From: Sulfuriflexus mobilis
Lineage (GTDB): Bacteria; Pseudomonadota; Gammaproteobacteria; AKS1
Direction of reading: 5' to 3'
DNA: 64,000 nt
Assembly: GCF_003967195.1 (NCBI RefSeq)
Contig: NZ_AP018725.1
Location: 372,001 to 436,000 of the forward strand
Shown in pieces: positions 26,658 through 34,843 of this stretch. Within the stretch, counting starts at the first letter, position 1, and each line of letters begins with the position of its first letter. The notes under the pieces are model-generated. The model ran no database searches and was not told where the DNA came from. It saw only the letters and a list, made by a program, of their open reading frames with translations. The translations under genes and the position numbers were made by a program.

Positions 26658-27059
26658 TTATCTTTTCTTAGTCTTTTTCTTGGCCTTTTTCTTACTGGCC
26701 TTCTTCTTCGTCTTCTTCTTGGCTACTTTCTTCTTAGCCTTTTTCTTAGTGGCCTTCTTTTTGGTTTTCTTCTTGGCTACTTTCTTCTTAGCCTTTTTCT
26801 TGGCCTTCTTTTTGGTTTTCTTCTTAGCTACTTTCTTCTTGGCCTTTTTCTTAGCGGCCTTTTTCTTGGTCTTCTTCTTAGCTACTTTCTTCTTAGCCTT
26901 TTTCTTGGTGGCTTTTTTCTTAGCAGCCTTCTTCTTGGTCTTCTTCTTAGCTACCTTCTTCTTGGCAGCTTTTTTCTTTGTTGCCTTCTTGGCTACGCGT
27001 TTCTTCGTAACCTTCTTCTTTGCAGTTTTTTTCTTACTGGCTCTTTTCTTGGTCGCCAT
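26658..27059 (-). CDS. Lysine-rich histone-H1-like protein
   Basis: A 133-residue protein composed almost only of lysine, alanine, threonine and a few valine, arginine and serine residues, in repeated Lys-Lys-x-Ala/Thr-Lys-Lys-Lys units such as KKVAKKKTKKK. This is the composition of bacterial histone-H1-like proteins (AlgP, Hc1/Hc2 tails, BpH1), which bind and compact DNA and can regulate transcription. There is no globular domain. The DNA is internally repetitive, so copy number may vary between strains. Ribosome site AGGA(A)-like sequence (minus strand GGAGGAATG) lies just upstream. Exact role is unknown. Confidence 0.8.
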   Translation of the reverse strand: MATKKRASKKKTAKKKVTKKRVAKKATKKKAAKKKVAKKKTKKKAAKKKATKKKAKKKVAKKKTKKKAAKKKAKKKVAKKKTKKKAKKKAKKKVAKKKTKKKATKKKAKKKVAKKKTKKKASKKKAKKKTKKR

Positions 27060-27490
27060 TTAACATTCCTCCACGGTAATGTAACAAGGTTATACAAGGT
27101 TGAGTATAACTAACCTGTTGGATAATGCTACATTTTTTTATGTTTTACAACGTGACTTAGATCGTAAATATTCTCGCAACGGTCGTGTCAAAAAATGGTT
27201 TTGCTATGTAAATCCGACAACCTCGATTCTTTGATTTACTTTACGGCCTTATCTCTTAATGATGTGCCGCTGAAAGCCGCGTCAGCTAAGGTTTTCAGAG
27301 GTATCAGGGGGTTTGAGCTTTAGTAGTGCCAGTTAGCCCATTCTGGCTATATAGCAGTGTAAACACCCCCCATGAAAATACGAGTGTCGGCTTTCCGACA
27401 CCTGAAAAATTGTTTCAGGGGGTAAAAAAAACCCGCATAGATCGGAAACGGGCATGATGACCATGCAAGTGTTAAGCACCATGGTGTACT
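27060..27490. other. Intergenic region upstream of the H1-like gene
   Basis: No gene is seen in these 431 bases. Two neat hairpins lie at 27384-27402 (GTGTCGG/CCGACAC) and just after it (CCTGAAA/TTTCAGG). A weak minus-strand terminator for the EVE gene lies at 27424-27455. The H1-like promoter should be between about 27060 and 27200. Confidence 0.6.
27424..27455 (-). terminator. Weak intrinsic terminator after the EVE-domain gene
   Basis: On the minus strand a short CCCG/CGGG stem with a 13-base loop is followed by eight T residues, about 35 bases after the EVE stop codon. The stem is only 4-5 bp. Confidence 0.4.
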
Positions 27491-27961
27491 TCACGTTGGC
27501 TGAGTTTCCATCTTCAGTATGTGATGCCATTCGGCCTTGCTGACAGGCATGATTGAGAGCCGGTTACCACGTTGCACAAGTTTCATATTCTTGAGTGTTT
27601 TTTCTGTCTTGATTTCAGCCAGTGTGATGGTGCGTTTGAGCTTCCGTTTGTAGCGGACATCGACCATATACCAGCGCGGCTTGGCGGGGTTACTTTTGGG
27701 ATCGAAATACTTTTGTCTCGGGTCGAAAGCGGTATGATCGACATACCCCTCCTTGACTACCTCCATAATGCCGACTATGCCTGGCTCGACACAGTTCGAG
27801 TGATAAAAGAAAACCTGGTCGCCCTTTTTCATCTCATCACGCAGCATGTTGCGTGCCTGATAATTACGTACACCATCCCAGGCTTCGGTTTTGCGTGGAC
27901 GTGACTTGAGGTGCTCGATGCCGAAGACATCCGGTTCGGATTTCATTATCCAGTATTTCAT
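27491..27961 (-). CDS. EVE-domain protein
   Basis: A 156-residue protein made of one EVE domain (PUA-like, related to YTH and ASCH). It starts KYWIMKSEPDVFGIEHL, then WDGVRNYQARNMLRDEMKKGDQVFFYHSN and PRWYMVDVRYKR. EVE domains bind modified bases in nucleic acids, for example 5-methylcytosine derivatives, and are related to human THYN1. The conserved Ser-Glu-Pro and the RNYQARNMLRD helix are intact. No restriction or modification gene is adjacent, so its target is unknown. Confidence 0.9.
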   Translation of the reverse strand: MKYWIMKSEPDVFGIEHLKSRPRKTEAWDGVRNYQARNMLRDEMKKGDQVFFYHSNCVEPGIVGIMEVVKEGYVDHTAFDPRQKYFDPKSNPAKPRWYMVDVRYKRKLKRTITLAEIKTEKTLKNMKLVQRGNRLSIMPVSKAEWHHILKMETQPT

Positions 27962-28202
27962 TTCAGCCCCTCCCAGCGTTGTTGTATGAAAGCAACGTTT
28001 CGCCCCGCGCCCGGTATGGATTCCGGCAGTTTGTTTATCAGCATTTTCTTATGAAAAATAACTGCTTGCAATCAGTATGTGTTTTGATTTATATATTAAC
28101 CTAGTAGTTAACGTGGTCTTCCGAAACGGCAAGCAAAGGAATGCTGGTAACGATAAGGGATATCGGGTCGGCCGTCGGTCGGTTGATGGAGGAGATAACA
28201 TA

Positions 28203-28331
28203 ATGAGAAGAAGAAAACCGGATTTGCTGTTACTCATGACGATCGTGATTGGTCTCGGTGTTGTGGTCAGCGGTTACGCGCTGGATATGGGTGAGCGAAA
28301 GACCCTGCCGATACAGCAAGCCAATAATTAA
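28203..28331 (+). CDS. Small single-helix membrane protein, 42 residues
   Basis: ATG 28203 follows a strong GGAGGAG ribosome site by about 8 bases. The peptide has a basic start (MRRRKPD), one hydrophobic helix (LLLLMTIVIGLGVVVSGYA, about residues 8-26) and a short polar tail. This topology suggests an inner-membrane microprotein. It ends just before a perfect bidirectional terminator, which supports a real transcript. Function is not recognised. A longer in-frame reading from 28077 has no ribosome site. Confidence 0.65.
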   Translation: MRRRKPDLLLLMTIVIGLGVVVSGYALDMGERKTLPIQQANN

Positions 28332-28349
28332 TTCGTACGAAAAAATGCC

Positions 28350-28383
28350 ATAAAAAAGGCCCGCTGCAGCGGGCCTTTTTTAT
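28350..28383. terminator. 34-base perfect palindromic bidirectional terminator
   Basis: ATAAAAAAGGCCCGCTG (28350-28366) is followed directly by its exact complement. It ends both the 42-residue ORF on the plus strand and fau on the minus strand, and overlaps the fau stop codon. Confidence 0.92.
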
Positions 28384-28976
28384 GTGGCAGGGTAAAACTT
28401 CCGGTCGGTAAATACTCCCTGCAGGGGCACATCCCAGGCTTGCTGCGGGAGGGCCTCCAGCCGTTGGAAGTCATGGGCGACACCGAGCAGGTGTGGGTGG
28501 CGCCAGTGCCGGCGGCGACGCAGGAAGGCGAAACTACGGTCGTAATAGCCCCCCCCCATACCGATGCGGTTACCGGCGGCATCAAAGGCCACCAGTGGTG
28601 TCAGTACCAGATCGAGTTGTCGCGGTTGGCGGATCTGGTGGCGGCTTGCCACCGGTTCAGGGATACCGTAGCGGTTCAGTTCCAGGCGGCTGTCTTGGGT
28701 CATCGGCGCAAACACGAGTCGCTGGCCGGGCGAGGCCAATACCGGCAGATAACAGCGTTTGTGCATGGACCAGGCCGTCGGCATGAGTTCACTGATATCG
28801 ATCTCGCCGTCGTTAGGCAAAAACAGGGCAATGTGCTGGGCACGCATGAAGAGTGGGTGGCGCAGGATCAGGTCGAGGGCCCGATCGGAGGCCTGGCGGT
28901 GTTCACGTGCCGACAGGGCACGGCGCTGGCTGCGCATCTGCTTGCGCAAGGCCGGGGTATTCAGGTGTTGACTCAT
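28380..28976 (-). CDS. fau: 5-formyltetrahydrofolate cyclo-ligase
   Basis: A 198-residue enzyme that converts 5-formyl-THF to 5,10-methenyl-THF using ATP. The N-terminal basic helix ALRKQMRSQRRALS binds ATP, FLPNDGEIDISEL and LDLVLTPLVAFDAAGNRIGMGGGYYDR are the family signature. The frame is open upstream, but that part overlaps the 6S RNA gene, so ATG 28976 is chosen. It sits immediately after ssrS, the standard ygfA position in proteobacteria; 6S RNA and this mRNA may share a transcript. Confidence 0.93.
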   Translation of the reverse strand: MSQHLNTPALRKQMRSQRRALSAREHRQASDRALDLILRHPLFMRAQHIALFLPNDGEIDISELMPTAWSMHKRCYLPVLASPGQRLVFAPMTQDSRLELNRYGIPEPVASRHQIRQPRQLDLVLTPLVAFDAAGNRIGMGGGYYDRSFAFLRRRRHWRHPHLLGVAHDFQRLEALPQQAWDVPLQGVFTDRKFYPAT

Positions 28977-28983
28977 AAGCAGG

Positions 28984-29174
28984 AAGACATCCTCCGCCTG
29001 TGCCGTTGCGTTCCGTTGTCCTTGAACCAGTGGTTCAAGTGGGGAAAGGGGACAGGACATCAGGCTTTCCGCCAGCAGCGGACTTGCACACAATCCTGAC
29101 ACAGTTCTCCCCGGGAGGTAATACTAGGCTCAAGAAAATACCGGGTCTGCTATCGAACACTGCAGAGGATGCCT
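28984..29174 (-). ncRNA. ssrS: 6S RNA
   Basis: A regulatory RNA that binds sigma-70 RNA polymerase in stationary phase by mimicking an open promoter. It lies between zapA and fau, its conserved place. The ends pair (CATCCTC at the 5' end near 29171 with GAGGATG at the 3' end near 28989). The internal hairpin ACTTGAACCACTGGTTCAAG matches the E. coli 6S hairpin near the same point, followed by a GC-rich closing strand. Length about 190 bases agrees with E. coli (184). The exact ends are inferred. Confidence 0.88.
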
Positions 29175-29178
29175 AAAC

Positions 29179-29208
29179 ACTATATGGGGATCGTAACGGA
29201 AAAGTCCA
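29179..29208 (-). promoter_or_regulatory. Promoter of 6S RNA
   Basis: Minus-strand TGGACT (29203-29208) and TATAGT (29179-29184) are separated by 18 bases. The predicted start at about 29172 agrees with the paired 5' end of the RNA. Confidence 0.7.
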
Positions 29209-29237
29209 GCGAGGAGAACCGTGGCCTCGGCCTTTGA

Positions 29238-29549
29238 CTAGAGTTCGAGCTGCCTGTTACGGGTCAGGGCGGTCTCGATCTTTTCCTGCAAGGACTGGAT
29301 GCGGGAACTCATGGATTTGACGTAGTTCTCGCTTTTGCCCTTTTGTGCCAGCAGGTCGTGGGCCATGTTCAGGGCCGCCATCATGGCAATGCGGTCTTGT
29401 CCAACCACGCCGCTGTCGCGAACTTCCTTCATACGGGTATTCAGATAATGTGCCGAGGCAAGCAGGGAGTCGTGCTCAGATTCCGGACAGGCAATACGGA
29501 ACTCCTTGTCGAGGATCTTGATCGTGACTGCCAGGTTGTCGTCATTCAT
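29238..29549 (-). CDS. zapA: Cell division protein ZapA
   Basis: A 103-residue FtsZ-associated protein that bundles protofilaments at the division ring. The N-terminal domain shows VTIKILDKEFRIACPESEHDSLLASAHYLNTRM, followed by the AALNMAHDLL helix and a C-terminal coiled coil (about 65-103). It overlaps the upstream 77-residue coiled-coil gene by eight bases and is followed by 6S RNA. Confidence 0.95.
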   Translation of the reverse strand: MNDDNLAVTIKILDKEFRIACPESEHDSLLASAHYLNTRMKEVRDSGVVGQDRIAMMAALNMAHDLLAQKGKSENYVKSMSSRIQSLQEKIETALTRNRQLEL

Positions 29550-29775
29550 GGCTGTTTTCCATAGCTTTAAGGCGGTTAATCATGGCCTCAACGCGGCTGC
29601 GTGCGAGTTCGGTCTTTTCAATCAGTTTGGCGCGCTCGGACATCAGGCTGCCTTGATGTTGACGTAAGGACTGGTTCTCATCCTTGAGGGTGGCGCAGGT
29701 ATCGATCAATTCCTCAATACGTGCCTCGAGTTGCCTGAGGTCCAGTTCTTCTTTTTCATTATTGTCTGTGCTCAT
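29542..29775 (-). CDS. Small coiled-coil protein, TIGR02449/ZapB-like
   Basis: A 77-residue protein that is one long coiled coil (LRQLEARIEELIDTCATLKDENQSLRQHQ, then a second heptad stretch). Small proteins of this type sit directly before zapA in many gammaproteobacteria and are likely division-associated, by analogy to ZapB; direct proof is lacking. ATG 29775 is used because upstream sequence is not coiled coil. Its stop overlaps zapA by eight bases. Confidence 0.85.
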   Translation of the reverse strand: MSTDNNEKEELDLRQLEARIEELIDTCATLKDENQSLRQHQGSLMSERAKLIEKTELARSRVEAMINRLKAMENSHE

Positions 29776-29914
29776 GCAGGCACTATAAATTGGCTGGCAG
29801 ACAGGGTCAACGCCGAAAATGGCTAGCGCAGGGGCGTGACAGGGCATTTTATGCCAGGCGAGGAAAGGCGCATAATAGGTCCTGTTTTGAATAGTACCCG
29901 GGATGTAACACCGA

Positions 29915-30478
29915 ATGTCGATTGTGAACACACTGCCTGACTACGATGAATTGAACGATGCCCTGGCAAGGCTGGAGATTGTTACCGATGCAGCAGAGTG
30001 CCATGGCATGCTCTGTGGCCTGATCTGTGCCGATAAGCAGGCCCGCCAACACTGGTTGGCGGAGGTCCTGCCAGCGGGGCGTGAGAGTGGTGATCTGTTG
30101 GTGAAGGAGTTACAGGCGCTGCTCGAGACGGTATATAGTATTACCCGGGGACAATTCGATGCGGCCGAGTTCGGCGTGCGCCTGTTATTGCCGGATGATA
30201 ATGAGGCCCTGTCTGTTCGCCTGCAGGCCCTGGCACAATGGTGTGAGGGCTTTTACCTTGGCCTGGGTATCGCCGGTATTAACGACCTGGACACCTTGCC
30301 GGTGGATAGTCGCGAGATCGTGCAGGACATGATCGATATCGCCCAGGTCGGGCTGGATGAAGGTGAGGTCAACGAAGAGGATGAAATTGCCTTTGCCGAA
30401 GTGACGGAATACCTGCGCGTCGGTGTCCTGCTCATCCATGAAGAGCTCTCCACGCCTAAGCAGGCCACACAACATTAA
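29915..30478 (+). CDS. ygfB: UPF0149 family protein YgfB
   Basis: A 187-residue acidic all-helical protein of the YgfB/YecA (UPF0149) family. It shows DYDELNDALARL, ECHGMLCGLIC, AQWCEGFYLGLGI and a closing DEIAFAEVTEYLRVGVLLIHEEL. In Pseudomonas YgfB influences stress-gene expression, but the general role is not settled. It heads the ygfB-pepP-ubiH-ubiI run, a conserved gammaproteobacterial order, and is divergent from the ZapB-like/zapA genes. Confidence 0.93.
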   Translation: MSIVNTLPDYDELNDALARLEIVTDAAECHGMLCGLICADKQARQHWLAEVLPAGRESGDLLVKELQALLETVYSITRGQFDAAEFGVRLLLPDDNEALSVRLQALAQWCEGFYLGLGIAGINDLDTLPVDSREIVQDMIDIAQVGLDEGEVNEEDEIAFAEVTEYLRVGVLLIHEELSTPKQATQH

Positions 30479-30496
30479 CCCGCCGGACTGTATTCA

Positions 30497-31810
30497 ATGA
30501 TCGTCAAACCCAATGAATTTCAACGCCGCCGTCGTCAGTTACTGAATATGATGGAGGTGGGAGATATCGCCATCCTGCCGGCCGCTGGTGTGCGTATGCG
30601 TAACCGTGATGTCGAACACCGTTACCGACCCGACAGTGACTTCTTTTACCTCACGGGTTTCCCTGAGCCGGAGGCGGTGGCGGTGTTTATCCCCGGTCGC
30701 AAGCACGGTGAGTACATCCTGTTTTGCCGCGAGCGCGACCCACGCATGGAGACCTGGAACGGCCCACGTGCTGGGCAGGATGGCGCCTGTGACATCTATG
30801 GTGCCGATGATTCCTTCCCAATTGATGACATCGACGAGATCCTGCCGGGCCTGATGGAAAACACCCGGCGCGTGTTTCACTCCATGGGCTATAACCCCGA
30901 GTTTGATACGCATGTCATCAACTGGGTCAACGCCCTGCGCGACAAGGCCCGCTCCGGCGTGCATGCCCCGGGTGAATTCGTCGCATTGGATCACCTGTTA
31001 CACGAGATGCGCCTGTTCAAGAGTGCCGCCGAGATCCGCACCATGAAACAGGCCGCAAAGATTTCTGTTAACGCCCACCAACGTGCCATGCGTGCCTGCC
31101 GACCGGGGATGATGGAGTATGAACTTGAGGCGGAACTGCTGTACGCATTCACCCTCGGGGGCAGTGTCGCGCCAGCCTATAATTCGATCGTCGGTGCCGG
31201 CGCCAACGGCTGCATCCTGCATTATGTCGATAATCGTGCCGAGATGCAGGATGGCGATCTGGTTCTTATCGATGCCGGTTGTGAACTCGAATGTTATGCC
31301 TCGGATATCACGCGCACCTTCCCGGTCAACGGCAGGTTTTCCAAATCACAGCGTGCCCTCTACGAGTTGGTACTGGCTGCACAAGAGGCAGCGATCGAGC
31401 AGGTGCAACCGGGCAAGCACTGGAACGACCCGCACGAGGCCGCAGTGCGTGTGATCACAGAGGGGCTGGTGGAGCTGGGCATACTTAAGGGTCGTCTGCC
31501 AACCCTGATCAAGAACGAGGCCTATAAACCTTATTACATGCATCGCACCGGTCACTGGATAGGTATGGATGTGCATGACGTCGGGGATTACAAACTGGGT
31601 GACGAGTGGCGCCTGCTGGAGAAGGGCATGGTCATGACCGTCGAACCGGGCCTGTATATCCCGGCCGGTACGAAAGGCGTGGCGAAGAAGTGGTGGGATA
31701 TTGGCATTCGCATCGAAGACGATGTGCACGTGACGAAAGACGGTTACGATGTGTTGACCGGTGCGCTGCAAAAGACCCCGGACGATATTGAAGCGCTGAT
31801 GACTAAATAG
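30497..31810 (+). CDS. pepP: Xaa-Pro aminopeptidase II
   Basis: A 437-residue metallopeptidase that removes N-terminal residues before proline. The N-terminal domain has RYRPDSDFFYLTGFPEP. The C-terminal creatinase fold carries the two-metal site: aspartates in LIDAGCELECYASDITRTFP, histidine in HRTGHWIGMDVHDVG and glutamates in VMTVEPGLY and GIRIEDDVHV. Cytoplasmic. It is placed between ygfB and ubiH as in E. coli. No clear ribosome site is seen at ATG 30497. Confidence 0.96.
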   Translation: MIVKPNEFQRRRRQLLNMMEVGDIAILPAAGVRMRNRDVEHRYRPDSDFFYLTGFPEPEAVAVFIPGRKHGEYILFCRERDPRMETWNGPRAGQDGACDIYGADDSFPIDDIDEILPGLMENTRRVFHSMGYNPEFDTHVINWVNALRDKARSGVHAPGEFVALDHLLHEMRLFKSAAEIRTMKQAAKISVNAHQRAMRACRPGMMEYELEAELLYAFTLGGSVAPAYNSIVGAGANGCILHYVDNRAEMQDGDLVLIDAGCELECYASDITRTFPVNGRFSKSQRALYELVLAAQEAAIEQVQPGKHWNDPHEAAVRVITEGLVELGILKGRLPTLIKNEAYKPYYMHRTGHWIGMDVHDVGDYKLGDEWRLLEKGMVMTVEPGLYIPAGTKGVAKKWWDIGIRIEDDVHVTKDGYDVLTGALQKTPDDIEALMTK

Positions 31811-31815
31811 TATTT

Positions 31816-33054
31816 ATGGAAACTCACTTTGACATTGTGATTGTCGGTGGCGGCCTGGTCGGAGCCAGCCTCGCCTGCGCCCTGGGTGGACAGGACCTGC
31901 GCATTGCCGTGGTCGAGGCCGTGCCATTCGGTGCCGCCGGTCAGCCGAGTTATGACGACCGCACAGTGGCGCTGGCCTATGGCTCACGCCGTATCTTTGA
32001 GGGTATGGGGATCTGGTCGGCGATAGAACAGGGGGGTGTCAGTGCGATTGAAAAGATCCATGTCTCGGATCGTGGTCACATGGGTAAGACGCGTCTGGAT
32101 TGTGCCGATGAAGGCCTCGATGCGCTCGGTTACGTGGTCGAAAACCGTGTCCTCGGTGCGGTCCTTTCTACACACCTGCAGCAGCTAGATAATGTCAGCC
32201 TGTTATGCCCGGCCACAGTCACGCAACTGCACTGTGATACCGGCTCGGCAACACTGGAGATTGAATACGAGGGCAGCGTGCGAAGTCTGCAGGCGAAGTT
32301 GTTGGTGGCCGCTGATGGGGGAGATTCGTTTGTGCGTGAGCAGGCGAATATTCGCAGTTTTGGCACCGACTATGGACAGACCGCGGTGATCACGAATGTC
32401 AGTTGTCAGCGCCCACACCGGCACGTGGCCTATGAGCGTTTTACCGACAGTGGACCGCTGGCTGTTTTACCCTTAGCGGATATGGGTGGTGAGCACCGTT
32501 GCTCGATCGTCTGGTCGGTAAAAAAGGCGCAGCTGGATGAAATGCTGGCACTTGATGATGAAACCTTCCTGAAACGCTTACAGGCGCGTTTCGGTGACCA
32601 CCTGGGCACGTTTACCCGTGCCGGCAAACGTGTCGCCTATCCCTTGTCACTGCGTCAGGCGCGTGAACATGTACGTGAACGCCTGGCCTTGATCGGCAAT
32701 GCCGCGCATACGATTCATCCGATCGCCGGACAGGGTTTTAACCTGGGTCTGCGTGATGTCGCGGTACTGGCACAGGTGCTGGCCGAGGCGCAACAGGTCG
32801 GGCAGGACATCGGCACACTGGCAGTGTTGAAAAACTACGCCCGTTGGCGCCGTCGCGATCACCTGCGTGTGATCGGTTTCACTGACAGCATGGTACGGTT
32901 GTTCTCAAACAAGCTTACACCCCTGGCACTGGCGCGTAATATCGGCCTGGTTGCGGCTGACATCTTGCCGCCGATGAAGCGCCTTATCACCCGGCAGGCC
33001 ATGGGCTTGACCGGCAAGCTACCGCGTTTGGCGCGTGGTTTGAAGTTGAGATGA
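31816..33054 (+). CDS. ubiH: 2-octaprenyl-6-methoxyphenol hydroxylase
   Basis: A 412-residue FAD-dependent monooxygenase of ubiquinone synthesis. The FAD Rossmann motif is IVGGGLVGASLACAL at the N-terminus, the second FAD motif ends VAADGGDSFVREQ, and the third is ALIGNAAHTIHPIAGQGFNLGLRD. It begins five bases after pepP. Together with the next flavoprotein gene it matches the E. coli pepP-ubiH-ubiI cluster. The exact ring position is inferred from order and similarity. Confidence 0.92.
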   Translation: METHFDIVIVGGGLVGASLACALGGQDLRIAVVEAVPFGAAGQPSYDDRTVALAYGSRRIFEGMGIWSAIEQGGVSAIEKIHVSDRGHMGKTRLDCADEGLDALGYVVENRVLGAVLSTHLQQLDNVSLLCPATVTQLHCDTGSATLEIEYEGSVRSLQAKLLVAADGGDSFVREQANIRSFGTDYGQTAVITNVSCQRPHRHVAYERFTDSGPLAVLPLADMGGEHRCSIVWSVKKAQLDEMLALDDETFLKRLQARFGDHLGTFTRAGKRVAYPLSLRQAREHVRERLALIGNAAHTIHPIAGQGFNLGLRDVAVLAQVLAEAQQVGQDIGTLAVLKNYARWRRRDHLRVIGFTDSMVRLFSNKLTPLALARNIGLVAADILPPMKRLITRQAMGLTGKLPRLARGLKLR

Positions 33055-33055
33055 T

Positions 33056-33170
33056 AAAAGCCCAACGCAGAGACGCTGGCCCAATAGAACCGCTTTACGG
33101 TTCATTATGGGTACCCTAACCATCGTTCCGATGGTTCAGGGCAAGGCGCAGGGAACGCAAAGGTAATAAC
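33056..33170. repeat. Hairpin pair set inside a CGCAGAGG-type repeat arm
   Basis: Between ubiH and ubiI. An A hairpin (33081-33110) and a B hairpin (33114-33141) are flanked by ACGCAGAGACGC and AGGCGCAGGGAACGCAAAGG, which together read as one arm of the fold-back family split by the hairpin pair. This suggests nested insertion. Confidence 0.7.
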
Positions 33171-33179
33171 ATAATTACG

Positions 33180-33245
33180 TCACACCGGCGCAGGCCGGTG
33201 TCCACATTAGGGCCATTGGATTCCGGCCTACGCCGGAATGATGAT
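33180..33245. repeat. Short palindromic GCCGG repeats
   Basis: Two adjacent imperfect palindromes, CACCGGCGCAGGCCGGTG and ATTCCGGCCTACGCCGGAAT, of the dispersed type common between genes in many beta- and gammaproteobacteria. A decayed relative occurs at about 24780-24815. Confidence 0.7.
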
Positions 33246-33268
33246 AGAGATTAATATGGGGTTGAATA

Positions 33269-34486
33269 GTGAAGCAGGATTTTGACATCGTCATCGTTGG
33301 CGCCGGCATGGTCGGTGCGACACTGGCCTGCGCGTTGGGCGAGGCGCGCCTGCGTGTCGCCCTCATTGAGGCACAACCCTTTAAGCATGATTGGCCTGCG
33401 GAGAGTTTCGATCAACGGGTGTCTGCGATCACGCGTGCCTCGCAAAATATCTTTACCTCGCTCGACGCCTGGCAGGGCATGTGTGCCGCGCGGGTGTCCC
33501 CTTATCGCGATATGCACGTCTGGGATGCCACGGGTGACGGCGTGATCCATTTTGACAGCGCCGATATCGGTGAGCCGCTGCTCGGGCATATCATCGAGAA
33601 CCGCGTGATCCAGTCGGCCCTGCTCAAGCGTGTGGCCGCCCTCGATACGATTGAGCTGATAACACCGGCCCGTGTCGCCAGCCTTGATGTGCAGGTCGGG
33701 CAGGTGCAGGTCCGCCTCGATAGCGAACGGGTTATTCACGCAGCCCTTATTGTCGGTGCCGATGGTGGCCGTTCGCCGCTACGTGAGTTGGCCGGTATCG
33801 AGGTACAGGGCTGGTCATACGGGCAAGAGGCCGTGGTGGCACGCATCGAGACCTCTGCGCCGCACCAGGAGACTGCCTGGCAGCGTTTTTTACCCGATGG
33901 CCCACTGGCCTTCCTGCCGCTTGCCGATGGTAGCAGTTCGATTGTCTGGAGCACATCGCCTGAGCATGCCCGTGAACTGCTCGCCATGGAGGATTCTGCA
34001 TTCCTTGACGCCCTGCAAGAGAGCTTTGGTGATCGGCTTGGCCGTATGCTTGGTTGTGGGCCACGCGCGAGTTTCCCCTTGCGTATGCAACACGCCAAAC
34101 AGTACACACAAGCGCGCCTGGCCCTGATCGGCGACGCCGCGCATACCATTCATCCGCTGGCCGGGCAGGGTGTTAACCTGGGTCTTGCCGATGCCGCTGT
34201 GCTGGCGGAGGTCCTGGTCGAAGCACACCGCCAATACCAGGATATAGGGGCGCTTCGTGTCTTGCGCCGTTATGAACGCTGGCGTAAGGGTGACAACATG
34301 ACCATGATCACGAGCATGGAGAGTTTTAAACGCCTGTTTGGTTCGCACCATCCTGCACTGCGCTGGTTACGCAATACCGGTCTGCGCTTGACCGACAAGC
34401 TGGGCCCGGCGAAGAACCTGATCATGCGTCAGGCTATGGGGTTGGAGGGAGAGCTGTCACAACTTGCGCGTGGTAAGCGCTTGTAA
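33269..34486 (+). CDS. ubiI: Ubiquinone-biosynthesis FAD hydroxylase (UbiI/VisC-like)
   Basis: A 405-residue flavoprotein paralogous to UbiH. It has IVGAGMVGATLACALGE, QRVSAITRAS, VGADGGRSPLRELAGIE and ALIGDAAHTIHPLAGQGVNLGLADA. In E. coli UbiI hydroxylates C5 of the ring; some lineages use related UbiL or UbiM enzymes, so the exact position is inferred. The start is GTG 33269. The 214-base spacer after ubiH holds repeats, so cotranscription is uncertain. Confidence 0.88.
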   Translation: MKQDFDIVIVGAGMVGATLACALGEARLRVALIEAQPFKHDWPAESFDQRVSAITRASQNIFTSLDAWQGMCAARVSPYRDMHVWDATGDGVIHFDSADIGEPLLGHIIENRVIQSALLKRVAALDTIELITPARVASLDVQVGQVQVRLDSERVIHAALIVGADGGRSPLRELAGIEVQGWSYGQEAVVARIETSAPHQETAWQRFLPDGPLAFLPLADGSSSIVWSTSPEHARELLAMEDSAFLDALQESFGDRLGRMLGCGPRASFPLRMQHAKQYTQARLALIGDAAHTIHPLAGQGVNLGLADAAVLAEVLVEAHRQYQDIGALRVLRRYERWRKGDNMTMITSMESFKRLFGSHHPALRWLRNTGLRLTDKLGPAKNLIMRQAMGLEGELSQLARGKRL

Positions 34487-34498
34487 CTTAAATCTAGT

Positions 34499-34813
34499 AA
34501 GTAACGCAAAGGTCGCAGAGGCGCAGAGGTAGTAATAATTGTTATCACTGCTGTTCCGTTGGCATAGCCGTAATACTTCATAAGTCCTTAATTCAGTTAG
34601 CGCCGGCCTATTCAATAGTCGGAGTTATTCCTTCTCCCTGAGGGAGAAGGCTAGGATGAGGGGGATGGTAAATAATGGCTTATACGGTATACCCCCTCAC
34701 CCCAACCCTCTCCCAGAGGGAGAGGGGGCTATTGGGACAGCAGTGCACAATTATAGATCTTTTTATTTTTGAATATCTCGGCGGTCTCTGCGTCTTTGCG
34801 ACCTTTGCGTTTA
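34499..34813. repeat. Fold-back element with nested CCCTCTCCC-type palindromes
   Basis: Fills most of the 357-base gap between ubiI and the antiporter gene; no gene is seen. Left arm 34501-34530 (ACGCAAAGGTCGCAGAGG) and right arm 34780-34813 (complement type) form the outer inverted repeat. Inside, 34630-34735 holds two facing copies of a CTCCCTGAGGGAG / CTCTCCCAGAGGGAGAG palindromic repeat with CCCCTCACCCC segments. Confidence 0.7.
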
Positions 34814-34843
34814 TTACCGGGAATAAAAAAAGGAGCAACCTGA

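Noticed and set aside
26680-27063. Long plus-strand frame rich in Phe and Leu
   Set aside because: It is the exact antisense of the Lys/Ala-repeat H1-like gene; the Phe-rich composition is simply the complement of lysine codons.
28977-29102. Longer fau reading frame (to 29102)
   Set aside because: It runs through the 6S RNA gene, lacks the family start and its residues do not resemble the enzyme; ATG 28976 fits.
32859-34109. Duplicate ubiH genes as a recent tandem duplication
   Set aside because: UbiH and the next flavoprotein are related but clearly diverged, and the pair is the normal arrangement in gammaproteobacteria.
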